A stretch of 64,000 nucleotides of DNA from Antilocapra americana (lineage: Eukaryota > Chordata > Mammalia > Artiodactyla > Antilocapridae): positions 16,229,223 through 16,293,222 of the forward strand of contig ML661885.1 of NCBI GenBank assembly GCA_007570785.1. Direction: 5' to 3'. The notes beneath the pieces were generated by a model. It was not told where the DNA came from. It saw nothing but the letters and a program-made list of their open reading frames with translations, and did no database searches. Shown here piece after piece: positions 11,978 through 23,114 of the stretch. The translations under genes were made by a program, and so were the position numbers. Each line of letters begins with the position of its first letter. The stretch's first letter is position 1.

Positions 11978-12118
11978 CAGTTGTTCTCAAAGTATAGTCC
12001 CCTGGCCAGCAACATCCTATCACTTGTTAGACATGCAAAAACCCAGACCTGCTCCATCAGAAACTGTTGTGGGCTCAGCAGTGTTTGACTAATGCTCATT
12101 AAAATTTGAGAACCACTG
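11978..12118 (+). mobile_element. MER5A-like hAT (Charlie) MITE
   Basis: Terminal inverted repeats cagttgttctcaaag and tttgagaaccactg bound the element. The internal sequence (ctgctccatcagaaactg) follows the MER5 consensus. Confidence 0.85.
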
Positions 12119-13225
12119 AAAGTCTCCTGCCTGCCGCAGTCATTATAGTATGAGATTTGGGAAAAGGGAAAAAATAGTGTGTGTGTTTTAATAATATAAA
12201 AGCTATTTAAAGTCCCCAAAGGTGACTTTCATCTAATGTCAGATTGTCTTTAAAATAGTGAATAAAATGTTACAAGCAGGAACGCTGTTTCCTATTACCC
12301 TTTGGAGGAAAGCACCCAGGTTAAGCTTAATGCAGGACATGAGATAAGCCCTCTGGATTTGGATGATCACTTAACTGGAGCAGATGACTTCTTGTCCTCT
12401 TTTCTGTTCTTTTTCTTATAAATATGAATGACAGAACTTATAAACTAATGGTTGCTACACTAACTATTCAGCTCTGGGAGATGCAACCTGGTATTTTGCC
12501 ATGCTATTATTTCTGATTAAATATATTTTAATTTAAAGGCACAGCCATTTGCCTGTGTTCATAACCACAATGATTAAACATAATAGGCACATTAACATAC
12601 TTCTGGGTTTCAATGAAAATCTTGATAATCTACATGCACCAGGAAGCTCGCTCCTACAACCAAGAGTGTAATCATTGTGGTCAGCCTTTTTCAAGCTTGT
12701 TTCTCATACATCTTAATTATATCTTTTTATTATACAATAGCAGACATTAATGAGTAATTGTAATACCTACTGTATATGAGTGTTTCATGTTATTAAATAT
12801 TCTTAAGCTTCTTATGAGAAATGAGTCAGTACTCATCACTGTACCATTTGATGGTCATTATGAGATTTGATTTTTGAGTGCCCTTTGTTTTTGGGAAGGA
12901 ACTCATTTAATTGTTTAAAGTACAACTGATTCTATATGCCAAATACATTCCTTAGGGCAGGACCTGATACTTAAGGATCAAAGAATTTCTACACACTGAA
13001 ACATCAATGATCATTAAGAATAAAACAATTTAAGGGATACAAACTTCATTTTACACTTGAAGAAGTAGATAGCTTCCTTTTTAGATAATTGCAAAATGGG
13101 ACAGAAGGGAGGAATCTTTTGTCAGATAAAGAATAAAGGGACAGAAAAATAGAAAATATCTAGTTGGCTGGGGCCATAGAGTCACCCCTGTTTGGGATGA
13201 GATAGACTCAGGTTGGCCTGGTGGT
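12119..13225. other. No recognised gene or repeat; AT-rich, possible conserved non-coding stretch
   Basis: Non-repetitive and AT-rich. It includes an inverted pair (12564-12576 and 12669-12681) listed in the findings. Conservation cannot be judged here. Confidence 0.3.
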
Positions 13226-13229
13226 TGGT

Positions 13230-13545
13230 GGACTGAGTGTGTATATTTGTTATTTTCTTTTGCTGTGTTGGGTCTTCGCTGCTGTGCAGGCTTTTCTCTA
13301 GTTGCAGGAAGCGGAGGCTACTCTCTAGTTGTGATGTGCAGGCTTCTCATTGCAGAGCAGGCTTCACTGGTTGTGGCACACGGGCTCAGTAGTGTGGCTC
13401 CTGGGCTCTAGAGCACAGGCTCAATAGTTGTGGCACACGGGCTCAGTTGCTCTGAGGCATGTGGACTCTTCCCAAACTAGGGATCAAACCTGTGTCGCCT
13501 GCATTGGCAGGCAGATTTATATCCACTGAGCCACCAAGAAGTCCT
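13230..13545 (-). mobile_element. CHR-2-type SINE (long form)
   Basis: Antisense: tgctgtgttgggtcttcgct, ggcttctcattgcagagcag, atgtggactcttcccaaact, ending ccactgagccaccaagaagt. Confidence 0.88.
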
Positions 13546-13719
13546 GGGATGAGTATATATCGCATTTCTGGTCAAATGGAGCATTTACAGGGACAAGAAA
13601 GTATCTGGTTTTGGTTTCCTGACTTGGTATTCCTGGCAGGAGGGGCTCCATCTTGGGCCAAGAAGTTTATCGATGGAGTAAGTGCAAATTGCTAACAAAG
13701 GTGAGACTATTAAGTTAAT

Positions 13720-13845
13720 ATTACTTACGATACACTGAGTCTAGAAGGTGCTAGGGAGCTGACAGGACTCACCTACTTTGATTTGCAGAAAAACATTATG
13801 GGGCAGATTTTATTGTTCTCACTTTACAGACACCAAAACTATCCT
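13720..13845 (-). repeat. MIR SINE remnant
   Basis: Antisense MIR: ttgttctcactttacagaca after a diverged block resembling attattatcc. Confidence 0.5.
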
Positions 13846-14404
13846 TGAGGGTCCCAAATGGACATATGCTATTTGGTGCTGGCATAGCCAAGGAATACAG
13901 GGATGACCCAAAAGAAAGTGTGTGGCTGGCTTCATAAAACCGCATCTGAGCAGGCGGCAGGGCTGATGTAAAGCCTTCCTAAGTTTCTCCTTCTGGCTTC
14001 AAACCCTCAGTTGAGCTGTTGTCACACTGCACTGGCGCACAGTGTGTGTTGAAGCTCGCCCCTGGTATGGGGAGATGGGCAGGAAACTGCTGCAGTGAGG
14101 TGAAAGGAGAGCTAGGGTTTCCCAGGGCACAGGGCACTGGTCAGTGTGCTGAAGGCACAGGCAGCAGGAAAATTCCTGAGAGCTTGGAGTAGAAGAGCAA
14201 TATTAGTAGTTTTGAGTGCTTCCTTTATAATTTACTGAGGTAGTCCTTGGAAGTCAACACAGATATGGGTAGATGGATAGCTTGAGTGAAGCAATGAAGA
14301 CTTAAAAATACCATCTGCTAGGATCTTTTCTGGCTAGTACTACCCCTTTTGTGAAGGAAAAAATGGACATGATTATTAGGGGAAAAAATGGAAAGATCTT
14401 AGAA
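13846..14404. other. No recognised feature
   Basis: Intergenic, no gene support. Confidence 0.35.
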
Positions 14405-14408
14405 ATAT

Positions 14409-14625
14409 TCAAAGCTGTGGTGGCTCAAATGGTAAAGAATCTGCCTGCAATGCAGGAGACCTGAGTTCGATCTCTGAGTCAGGAAGGTACCCTGGAGAAG
14501 GGAATGGCTACCCACTCCAGTAGTATTCTTGCCTGGAGAATTCCATGGACAGAAGAGCCTGGTGGAATGTGGTCCATGGGGTCGCAGAGTTGGACATGAC
14601 TGAATGACTAACACTTTCACTTTCA
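14409..14625 (+). mobile_element. Bov-tA SINE
   Basis: Sense copy: taaagaatctgcctgcaatg, gttcgatctctgagtcagga, gttggacatgactgaatgac. Confidence 0.92.
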
Positions 14626-14759
14626 ATGGAAGAAAGTCAAATTGTAAAAGTACAATGGGCACTCATAGTGCACACTGAGAAATAAAAAAAAAATTTATGA
14701 GTTCCTCACATTACTTGTATCCTGACAAAACCAGTTGGATGTAGTTAACACCTTGGTCA

Positions 14760-14890
14760 AGATTCCCCTGGAGAAGGGAATGGCAATCTATGCCAGTATT
14801 CTTGCCTGGAGGATCCTGTGGACAGAGGAACCTGTGAACTATATAGTCCATAGTGCCACAAAGAGTTGGACACAACTGAGCAACTAAAAC
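14760..14890 (+). mobile_element. Bov-A SINE, 5'-truncated
   Basis: Begins inside the body (gattcccctggagaaggg) and ends gttggacacaactgagcaac. Confidence 0.85.
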
Positions 14891-15067
14891 AAAACACCAC
14901 CAGATCTTTTATTTGAAGTGCAAATACATTTCATTCTTTAGTGCTTTCCTATATTGAGATTATTCCCCAAATTCTTGTTTGGATCTATGAGTGATGATAG
15001 ACGGAAGTGATACGCGTTTTTCCTTTTGAATAATGTGTGGGCTTGTAGGTGTCTAACCTCTCCTAAC

Positions 15068-15345
15068 TTAAATTATTTACTTTTGGCTGTGTCGGGTCTT
15101 GGTTGCGGCATGCAGGATCTTCATTGCGGTAGGCTTCTCTGTGGTTGTGGTATGTGGGCTCTGGAGCCCATGGGCTTCTATAGTTGTGGGTTAATTGCCC
15201 TGAGGCCTGTAGGATTCCAGTTCCATGACTGGAGATCAAACCTGCATTCCCTGCAGTGGAAGGTGGATTCTCAACCCCAGGACCACCTGGGAAGTCCCAA
15301 ATTATTTTTTTTAAGGCCTCGCTGGGCACCATGTGGGATCTTAGT
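15068..15345 (-). mobile_element. CHR-2-type SINE plus the start of a second copy
   Basis: 15070-15299 is an antisense CHR-2 (gtcgggtcttggttgcggca to ccacctgggaagtccc). It is flanked by a short repeat, aaattattt, near 15069 and 15299. 15310-15345 (ggcctcgctgggcaccatgt) looks like a second truncated CHR. Confidence 0.75.
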
Positions 15346-15562
15346 TAACCTATCCTAACTTCTATTTGGCCCAATTCTCTGATGTAAAACTCCTTTTCAA
15401 GTGTCACATCTAGTTCTCAGGTAATGGGGCTGACCAGCTGTTAGCTCCACGATGATGCTATGTTTGAACATCTTGGCTTTTATCACCTCATAAGCAGCTA
15501 CCTGATCTCTAGGCATTTGTTCTAGTGGTCAGAAGCGAGTGTTAAGATGTGCCTAGAACCTG

Positions 15563-15712
15563 AGACAGAGGGTGAGATGGTTGGATGGCATCACCGACTC
15601 AATGGACATGAATTTGAGCAAGCTCTGGTAGACGGTGAAAGACAGGGAAGTGTGGGGTGCTGCAGTCCATGGGGTTGCAAAGAGTCAGACGCGACTGAAC
15701 AACAAAACATGA
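15563..15712 (+). mobile_element. BovB LINE 3' end
   Basis: Sense BovB tail: ggatggcatcaccgactcaa, atgaatttgagcaagctctg, gagtcagacgcgactgaaca. Confidence 0.88.
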
Positions 15713-15947
15713 GAAAACTAGACTTTCGGCTTCTTCTCACCTTTGCCTCTACTTGTCCACTTTTCCAGCACTGGGGTCATGATACTTACCAGATTCTTTC
15801 CCTTTAAATACGTGCCCTAAGTGGCAGGACTGAACTAAAACCCTTCATTGCTTTTCTGTAACCAAATAACATCATGAATTCCATTGAATATTCAGCATTG
15901 TTCTTGATACTTCATGAGTGAATTTGCTTGGGGTAAGAAAAGACTTG

Positions 15948-16035
15948 TATTGGGTTAGCTAAAAAGTTCACTTGGGTTTTTTTCTGTAAGCTATGGAATG
16001 GAAAAACCTGAACGATCTTTTTGGCCAACCCAATA
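15948..16035 (+). mobile_element. Mariner-derived MITE (MAR1/BTMAR1 type)
   Basis: An 88-bp near-palindrome. The left end (tattgggttagctaaaaagt) is the inverse of the right end (cttttttggccaacccaata shape), with gaaaaacctgaacga between, which fits the artiodactyl mariner MITE. The ends carry TA. Non-autonomous: no transposase. Confidence 0.88.
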
Positions 16036-16432
16036 CATCACCACTGTAGTCATCTTCCACTGAATTCCTCTCTGCCTTCTCCCAAATTCTTCTCAAAGGT
16101 GGCCAATACTCATCACCACAGTAAGGGAACAGCATTATCAATCACTGGCTGACCAAACCTCAGGCTCTCATTTTTTGTGTTAATTCTACTAATAGTTGAC
16201 CTAAATCAGACTTGGGATTCAAGAGAATACCAAGGCATTTTTATGGGATACTGAGGTCAAGTGTCAAAAGAACATGATGATTTATATCTAAATCTTCTAG
16301 GCTTCTATTTGCAATTTCTGGGTTAATCCTAGACATCAGGTTCAAACATACATCCACACCAACTTCATTTATAATGTGCCTCTTACTCCAAAATACCAAG
16401 CAACTTTGCATTTAAGAGCTAAACATTTATGA
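16036..16432. other. No recognised feature
   Basis: Intergenic; no gene or nameable repeat. Confidence 0.35.
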
Positions 16433-16546
16433 TTTAGTATTTTTTTAAGATTCACAAAGAAATATATAAATACCTCACTAAAAGTTATGAAATGTTTACA
16501 TACACTTAACATTTAGGATTCTAAGTATATTTTCCAGAACTTTTTT
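16433..16546 (+). repeat. Left copy of a ~105-bp direct repeat flanking an L1
   Basis: Shares with 18201-18307 the ordered blocks tagtattttt, atatataaatac, ctaaaagttatg, taacatttagga and cagaactt. Roughly 80 percent identical by eye. It abuts the L1 poly(A) end. Confidence 0.75.
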
Positions 16547-18197
16547 AAAAAATTGGGAGTATAGTTGCTTTACAATGTTGTGTTAGTTCCAGCTGTACAG
16601 TGAAGTGAATCAGCTACATAGATACATAAATCCATTCCCTCTTAAGACCTCCCTCCCAATCCCCAATCTCAGCCCTCTGGATCATCACATAGCACTGAGC
16701 TCCCTGCACTGTTCTACACATGGTGGTCCATCCCAATCTCCCAGTTCGTCCCATCCTCCCCTTACCCCATCTGTGTCCACAAGTCCATTCTCTACATCTG
16801 CGTCTCTATTCCTGCCCTGGGGCACCATTTTCTAGATTCCACATATATGCATTAATATGTTTATGTTTCTCTTTCTGACTGACTTCATTTTGTATGACAG
16901 ACTCTAGGTCTATCCACATCTCTATAAGTGACCTTACTTCATTTCTTTTTACGGTTGAGTAATATTCCATCACACCCACCCCCACATCTTCTTTATCAAT
17001 TCATCTATTGTTGGACATTTAGGTTGTTTCCATATCCTGGCTGTTTTAAGTAGTGCTACAAATGAAAATTGAGGTATATGTGTCCTTTTGAATTATGGTT
17101 TTCTCAGGGTATATATGGGATTGCTGGGTTATGTTGTAGTTCTAGTTTTAGTTTTTTTAAGGAACCCCCCCATACTGTTTTCCACAGTGACTGTATCAGT
17201 TTACATTCCCACCAACAGCACATAAGGGTTCCCTTTCCTCTACACCCTCTCCAGCATTTGTTGGTAGATTTTTTGATGATCCTCATTCTGACTGGTAAGA
17301 GGTGACACCTTGTAGTTTTGATTTGCATTTTTCTAATAATTAGGGATGCTGAGCATCTTTTTATGTACCTCTTGGTGATCTGTATGTCTTCTTTGGAGAG
17401 ATATCTATTTAGGTCTTCCGCCTGTTATTATTTGAGTTGGTTGTTTTTTGATATTGACCTGCATGAGCTCTTTATATATTTTGGAGATTAATCCTTTGTC
17501 AATTGCTTTGTTTGCAAATATTTTCTCCCATTCTGAAGGTTGTCTTTTCATCTTGTTTATGGCTTCCTTTGCTTTGGAAAAATCTTTTAATTAGATCGCA
17601 TTTATTTTTGTTTTTATTTTCATCCCTCTAGGAGGTGAGTTGAAAAAGATCTTGCTGTGGTTTATGTCAGAGTGTTTTTCCTCTAAGAGTTTTATTATAG
17701 TGTCCAGTCTTACGTTTAGGTCTTTAATCCATTTGAGTTTATTTTGCGTATGGTGTTAGGTAGTGTTCTAATTTCATCCTTTCACATTTAGTGTTCCAGT
17801 TTCCCCAGCACCGCTTATTGAAGAGGCTGTCTTTTCTCCATTATATATTCTTGCCTCCTTTGTCATAGGTGCGTGGGCTTATCTCTGGGCTTTCCATCCT
17901 GTACCATTGAGCTATATTTCTGTTTCTGTGCCAGTTACACTGTCTTGATTACTGTAGCTTTGTAGTATAGTTTGAAGTCGGGGTGCCTGATTTCCTCCAG
18001 TTCAGTTTTTCTTTCTCAAGATCCTTTTGGCTATTTGGGGTTTTTCGTGTTTCCATACAAATGGTAAAATTTTTTGTTCTAATTCTTATGAAGGATGCCA
18101 TTGGTAATTTGATAGGAATTGCATTGAATCTGTAGATTGCTTTGGGTAGTGGAGTCTTTTCACAATATTGATTCTCCCAATTCAAGAATATGGTATA
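16545..18197 (-). mobile_element. L1 LINE, 5'-truncated (3' UTR and end of ORF2)
   Basis: Antisense L1 of about 1.65 kb. The poly(A) end is at about 16545. The 5' limit is in ORF2, where the minus strand reads LPKAIYRFNAIPIKLPMASF and related peptides. Many stops and frameshifts, so inactive. Confidence 0.9.
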
Positions 18198-18200
18198 AAT

Positions 18201-18307
18201 AAATAGTATTTTTAAGGTTTAAAAATAAATATATAAATACTACTAAAAGTTATGTAACTTTTAAATACATTTAACATTTAGGACTTTAAATACATTATTC
18301 AGAACTT
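18201..18307 (+). repeat. Right copy of a ~105-bp direct repeat flanking an L1
   Basis: Diverged copy of 16433-16546, beginning where the truncated L1 stops. Confidence 0.75.
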
Positions 18308-18489
18308 CTGATAGGCTTCTATAGTTACATAAACTGAGTAGGACTCAGGAACTTATGGAAATGGGCTCATGGAACCCACACTGTTTCCTTGAATTTCATC
18401 ATATTGTCTGCCTTTTCATGGCTGATAAGTACGACAGTGTGGAGTAATGCTAGTCAATATACTTAAATGAAAAAGCATAGTATGCAGAG

Positions 18490-18630
18490 TCATACCTGGG
18501 ACTCTGTTACAAATATTAACAACTTTTCGGCTATGTAACCTTAGGCAAGTCTACCTGCAGGAAATCTTTCACAGGGACCTTAAAAGACTCTAATGAGATA
18601 AGGAAGTTCTTTGTAAAGCAAATGTCACGT
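18490..18630 (+). repeat. MIR SINE remnant
   Basis: ggctatgtaaccttaggcaa, then ctctaatgagataaggaag: MIR core and 3' part. Confidence 0.55.
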
Positions 18631-18784
18631 TCTCTACAAAAAAATCACATTTCAGTGTAGAGAAGGAGGTCTGAAAGTGTGGTCTTTGATTTTCAGAGAG
18701 AGAGAGACTCAATGGTTACCACTGAAGAACATCCTATGACCCTATGGCATGATTAACCTTTATAAAGAGGCCTTTAGTGGGATC

Positions 18785-18905
18785 TTACTGTGCCAGATAC
18801 CATCCTAAGCACTTAATGTAAATAAGTTCACTTCCTCCTCAGATCCACCCTATGAGGTCAGTGCTATGGTTTTGCCCATTTTACAGGGACCACAGATGAG
18901 CGAAG
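18785..18905 (-). repeat. MIR SINE remnant
   Basis: Antisense: gtgccagataccatcctaag, tatgaggtcagtgctatggt, ccattttacaggga. Confidence 0.65.
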
Positions 18906-19921
18906 AATCCACAATCAATCCCAACCACAGCCAAAATTTCATTCATACTATTGTGTTAATCAGTATTCACTGCATTCTATACATTTTGATATTTTCTTTT
19001 ACTCCCATATATCAGACCCCTATCGAGAGAATATAAACCCCTACTCCGATATTTCAGACTCCTGTGAGACTCCTATGTACTTCTCCAGTATCTGGTGGAC
19101 ACAGATAATTCATAAACCTGGGATAATCGAACACAGCCTGATGACTTGTTACACTCTCCTGGCAGATATGCTATGTCCACAGTGCCTGTGATATTGCAGA
19201 CATGAGTCTACACGTTTTTCCAAAGTCTGGGGTGGGTGGGTGGTAGGGGCTGTGCGTGTAAGCAGAAGCCCAGGGAGCGCTCACGACTCTTGAAATAGTT
19301 ATTGTGTGAAAAAGGCACATCGAATATTTTCCAGATTTCCCAACCACAGTCTTCAACCTAGCTTTTGGCTTCAGCCTCCAAAATGTGTGGTTTGGACACG
19401 AATCTGGAATCGGTAATCATTCTAGCACCCTGTGCTTCTCCTGCCTGCTCCAAAGTAGTCTGTCCTGTGTTCTGTTCCTGGAGGATTTGCTAGGAGAGGA
19501 ATCATTTGAGTTGATAAATCTGTTAATACCTAGAGCCACTAACTCTGCGCATTATGTTTGTGGGGGTCTTTGATACGTTAGCTCGCCATAGGAGTGACCT
19601 TCCTGGGAAGCTGTGCTGGAGAAGTCCTTTTCATCATTCCTCCCAGGCTGCTTGCTGATGCAGCAAGCCAGTGAGGCTAACAGCCAGGATGGCTCCAAAG
19701 TCTGCAAGTTGTAGTGGCAGCAAGTTTGTTCAAGTACAAGTTTATTCAAGCTGCTTGTACCTAAGCAGCAGAGGCTAGAGTAACAAGTCGATGTCTCTGG
19801 CCCACAATTATCAAAAAACGAACTGCAAAGTGCTCGTGCAAAAGATTTATTTCAACTTGACGTTTTCCTTGAAAACAGGAGTGGACTTAAAACCTGGGAT
19901 AAGGCACTGATACAGTTAATG
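18906..19921. other. No recognised feature
   Basis: Intergenic sequence downstream of JPH1. It contains two further AATAAA copies on the gene strand (plus-strand TTTATT at 19741 and 19847), but no gene. Confidence 0.35.
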
Positions 19922-20130
19922 ACTCTGGCTGGTGGCTCAGCTGATAGAGTCCGCCTGCCAATGCAGGAGATGCAGGAGACGTGGGTTTGGTCCCTGAGTC
20001 GGGAAGATCCCTTAGAGAAGGAAATGGCAACCCATTCCAGTATTCCTGCCTGGAAAATCCCATGGACAGAGGAGCCTGGTGGGCTACAATCCATAGGGTT
20101 GCAGAGTTGGACACGACTGAGCGCATACAC
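19922..20130 (+). mobile_element. Bov-tA SINE just downstream of JPH1
   Basis: Sense copy: ctggctggtggctcagctga, gtttggtccctgagtcggga, gttggacacgactgagcgca. It lies about 250 bp beyond the predicted end of JPH1, in opposite orientation. Confidence 0.92.
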
Positions 20131-20364
20131 AATGAAGACAATGAAACAGAGCCAAGAATCTTATTTTACAAAATGACTTGAAAGGCCCAAGGTGAAAGAA
20201 ACATCGAAAAAAATAATGGTGCAGCACTGTGACCTTTTGCCAGGTCGATTCTTTGAGCATTGTGCTGCCCCCTCCCCCCATTTCTAGTATTAATTTTTCA
20301 GCAGATCTTTCTTTCAACACCATCACCACCAAAAAATTCCACATAACTCAAGACAGTAATTTAC

Positions 20365-22851
20365 TCTTAAAGGAAACACACCTGCAACTTTATTAATAAC
20401 CAACTTTTTTTTTTTTATTAGAGCAGATACAGTTGTGAAAACTGTACATTATACATTTTGGTTTCAAGGATTATAAATAACGGAACTCGCAGGTAGGGAG
20501 TTCTTTTTCACAGCAAGAAACTTTAAATAAACAAAGTCATGTTTTATTAAGTACATTGGCAGACTTCATGTGCTGTCCAAAATGTAGAGTACAGTATAAC
20601 AACCCATTAGAAAGAGCCTTTCATGTAAAATACAGCTGTGCACATTTTAGAAAAATACCAACAATTTGAGCTTTGTTTTAAAAAAGCTTATAAATCATAC
20701 ATATATTTATAAATGGAACCAACATGCTCACTTTATAAACATATTCTTTATTATCTGTTACCCATTATTTCCAAAGCATTACACATTTGAAATAAACACT
20801 TAAGATTAAATATTTTATTTCATTTTTTAAAAAAATTAGCTTTCCCAGCATCAAGAGCTATGGGGTTAGGAAGGAGCAGTGAGAGTATGGAGACCGACAC
20901 AGGAACTGAAACGTTTCTTGGGTAAAAACGTACTTCCTAGATTTAAAAGTCAAAGCAAAATGTAAAAAATAAATATACAAGTTGTAATTTTCATTTGCTC
21001 TCTTTCTGCTTTCTTCTTTATTCCATATTGGTCACACCCAGGAGTTTCAACATATTGTACTTCTGCAAAAAACACCACTGGGTTACTACCCTCAGGTGAC
21101 ATTTAGTCCACATCTGTGCTAACATGTGACTTTTCTCTTCTGCATCAAAACGGTAGCAAATAAGGTAAGAAGAATCTGATTAAACCATGCAGATCATGAA
21201 AATACTTAGGAATAGCTCCCTCTCCTCAATGTTTTACTAAGATTGAATGGATAACTTTCCTCCCCTGATTTTCTTTTTAAATAATTATATAAAGCCCACA
21301 TAGTTTCTCTAAATAAGCATGCTTCTGAGTAATAAAGAATAAATTATAAAACAGCAAAAAAATCAGTTTGTCAGAATGACAAAGGACTGCAAAAGACAGA
21401 TACTTAAAAATTGTCTAGGCCTTTAAAGTGTGAAATAAAATTACAAAAGGACTTTGAAAAACACGAAAGGCATAAAATTTAGAAGCACTGATTGAACAAA
21501 GCTTTATGCTCTACCTGAATGTAGTCAATGAAAATTTGTAAGTTAGGGAAAAAAAAAAGAGAGAAGAGCAGTTATTAATAGCATCTTGCTTAACTTTCAT
21601 GGGAATTAACATAGCCACTGACAAGATTTTATTTGGTTGGTAAAGTACGTCAGCAATGAAACTGAATCCTTTAAACACTGATTACTGCAACCCATGCAAC
21701 ATTTTGACTATACTTCTTAGAATTCTGTTGTCTTTCAGCTTTTAAAATTTAGCACCTCCGAAGTGCATAAATAAATTCATCTCAGTAGCATTAAAAATGT
21801 TTAAGTGATTTCTTAGGTATAATGCCTTCAAACTGCTAAATTTTAAATAGCTTTTTACAGGTTTAGGAAGACTAAAAATGACATGAAGAATGATGTATTG
21901 CTATCAAAATAAACACATTTTCTCTAGAATTCTGTTGTTTTCTTTTCCTTGAGATGCGACACGTGTACTTCCTCCGGCTAGGACCGCACGCTGTAGGTGA
22001 CCACACATCAGATTTAAGTAAACAGCAGAAATGAACAGAACCGTGCACAAGCCGACAAAACCTTCTCTCCCGGGACGTTCCAGGAGATGAGAAAGCAGCA
22101 GGTCGTGGCATCAGACTGGTGAGTGATGCTGCTGCCTACTTCCTCTACTGAGACAGGAGTGAATGTTGGAACCATGGCCGCAGCAACACAATCCTCCGAC
22201 CGCATTCCTAGGGCGGTCGTTTGTTTCCCCAGCTCCCTACTAGCAACGTCAGATGGTAAAATAGGAAGGCAGCTGTTGACTTCCATCAAAAAAAAAAAAA
22301 AAAAAGCAGCTCCATACATCTCCAGTTTAGTCACACTCTGCTAGGACAGATGGAGTAGCCAATGCCAAGAACGTCGCCGGATGGGGCTGCTTCAGCAGAT
22401 GTTAAGAAAGAAGGATTATTAAGTTTTGCTCTCCAACATGGTTGCCTGCTTCAGCTCCCAGAGGACCCCACAGCCACAACGCCTTCCCAGGGGGACCGGA
22501 CAGGTCCTCCAGTTGAATTTTCCATCTTTCTCTCTCTCTCGTGAGCCCATCCTAATTGCAAGCCTCCTTGCCGGTGTCGAGTCTGCCTGGAGTGTGCCGT
22601 TTAAAGGGCTGATGACACCACTGCAGAGGACCGTGGGCTCACACCACTAGCTGTCATGATTTCGCCGAAGGGTCACAACAGTGATATCATTAAGTAACTA
22701 TGCTGGATCACATTCAGGCGCAGCCAAAATTAAATTGAAGGACAATGCACGGTTGTTAAAAAAAAAATGTAAATCTGAATAGGGGAAAAGAATGTGATAG
22801 ATTGTGATTTTATGTAGAAATTAAGGCTATTCTTACCTTTCCTAATTCCAA
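20365..22851 (-). other. JPH1: JPH1 3' UTR (terminal exon, non-coding part)
   Basis: About 2.5 kb of mostly repeat-free sequence directly following the JPH1 stop codon. The far half (20380-21900) is AT-rich, while a more GC-rich patch lies at 21940-22650. It ends near an AATAAA (plus-strand TTTATT at 20389-20394), close to a T/G-rich stretch, and a Bov-tA lies beyond at 19922-20130. The length fits my recollection of a roughly 2 kb human JPH1 3' UTR. Other AATAAA copies (plus-strand TTTATT at 20543, 20747, 20814 and 21017) could give shorter transcripts. A T-rich tract (plus-strand A run near 22289-22305) interrupts the GC-rich patch. The end point is inferred. Confidence 0.75.
20389..20394 (-). 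terminator. JPH1: Candidate JPH1 polyadenylation signal AATAAA
   Basis: Plus-strand TTTATT, that is AATAAA on the gene strand. It is the most distal one before the SINE-bearing sequence at 19922-20130. A GTGTGTTT element follows within about 20 bases on the gene strand, closer than usual. Further TTTATT copies at 19847 and 19741 are possible but less likely ends. Confidence 0.5.
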
Positions 22852-22932
22852 TCAAGTTAGAAAGTGAACAAAAAGAATGGCCAACCCGATATTCAACAGC
22901 ATGACGAGGATGATCATGATTGAATTAGGGCC
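22852..22932 (-). CDS. JPH1: JPH1 exon 5, coding part: C-terminal membrane anchor and stop
   Basis: Last coding exon, 27 codons including the stop. It begins after an AG acceptor (plus-strand CT at 22933-22934) preceded by a pyrimidine-rich tract, in phase 0 with exon 4. The translation begins GPNSIMII and ends MLLNIGLAILFVHFLT, then TGA at 22852-22854. This is the hydrophobic tail that spans the sarcoplasmic reticulum membrane in junctophilins, and the ending LNIGLAILFVH-LT is shared across the family (known). The segment is strongly hydrophobic with only a few polar residues, as expected for a tail anchor. The exon continues into the 3' UTR without interruption. No frameshift or missing residue is seen. 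Confidence 0.96.
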   Translation of the reverse strand, partial: GPNSIMIILVMLLNIGLAILFVHFLT

Positions 22933-23114
22933 CTGGGGATGAAACAGAACAAAACAGAAAATTCTAAGTGTCACTTTCCCATGTTAATAGCAATAGTTAA
23001 ATTAGCTCAAAAAACCAATTACCAAAAATACTTAAAGAGACACAACACAGTTGCAGGTCCATATAGTCAAAGTTACGGTTTTTCCAGTAGTCAGGTACAG
23101 GTGTGAGTTGGACC

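Noticed and set aside
13230..13545. tRNA-like ends of CHR and Bov-tA elements as tRNA genes
   Set aside because: They are SINE heads derived from tRNA, diverged and attached to SINE bodies; no functional tRNA cloverleaf is claimed.
19919..20181. Open frames of 60-90 codons at Bov-tA copies (here and at 4224, 8551, 11641, 47075, 54592 and 62406)
   Set aside because: The same peptide fragments recur at each SINE copy, so they are translations of the repeat.
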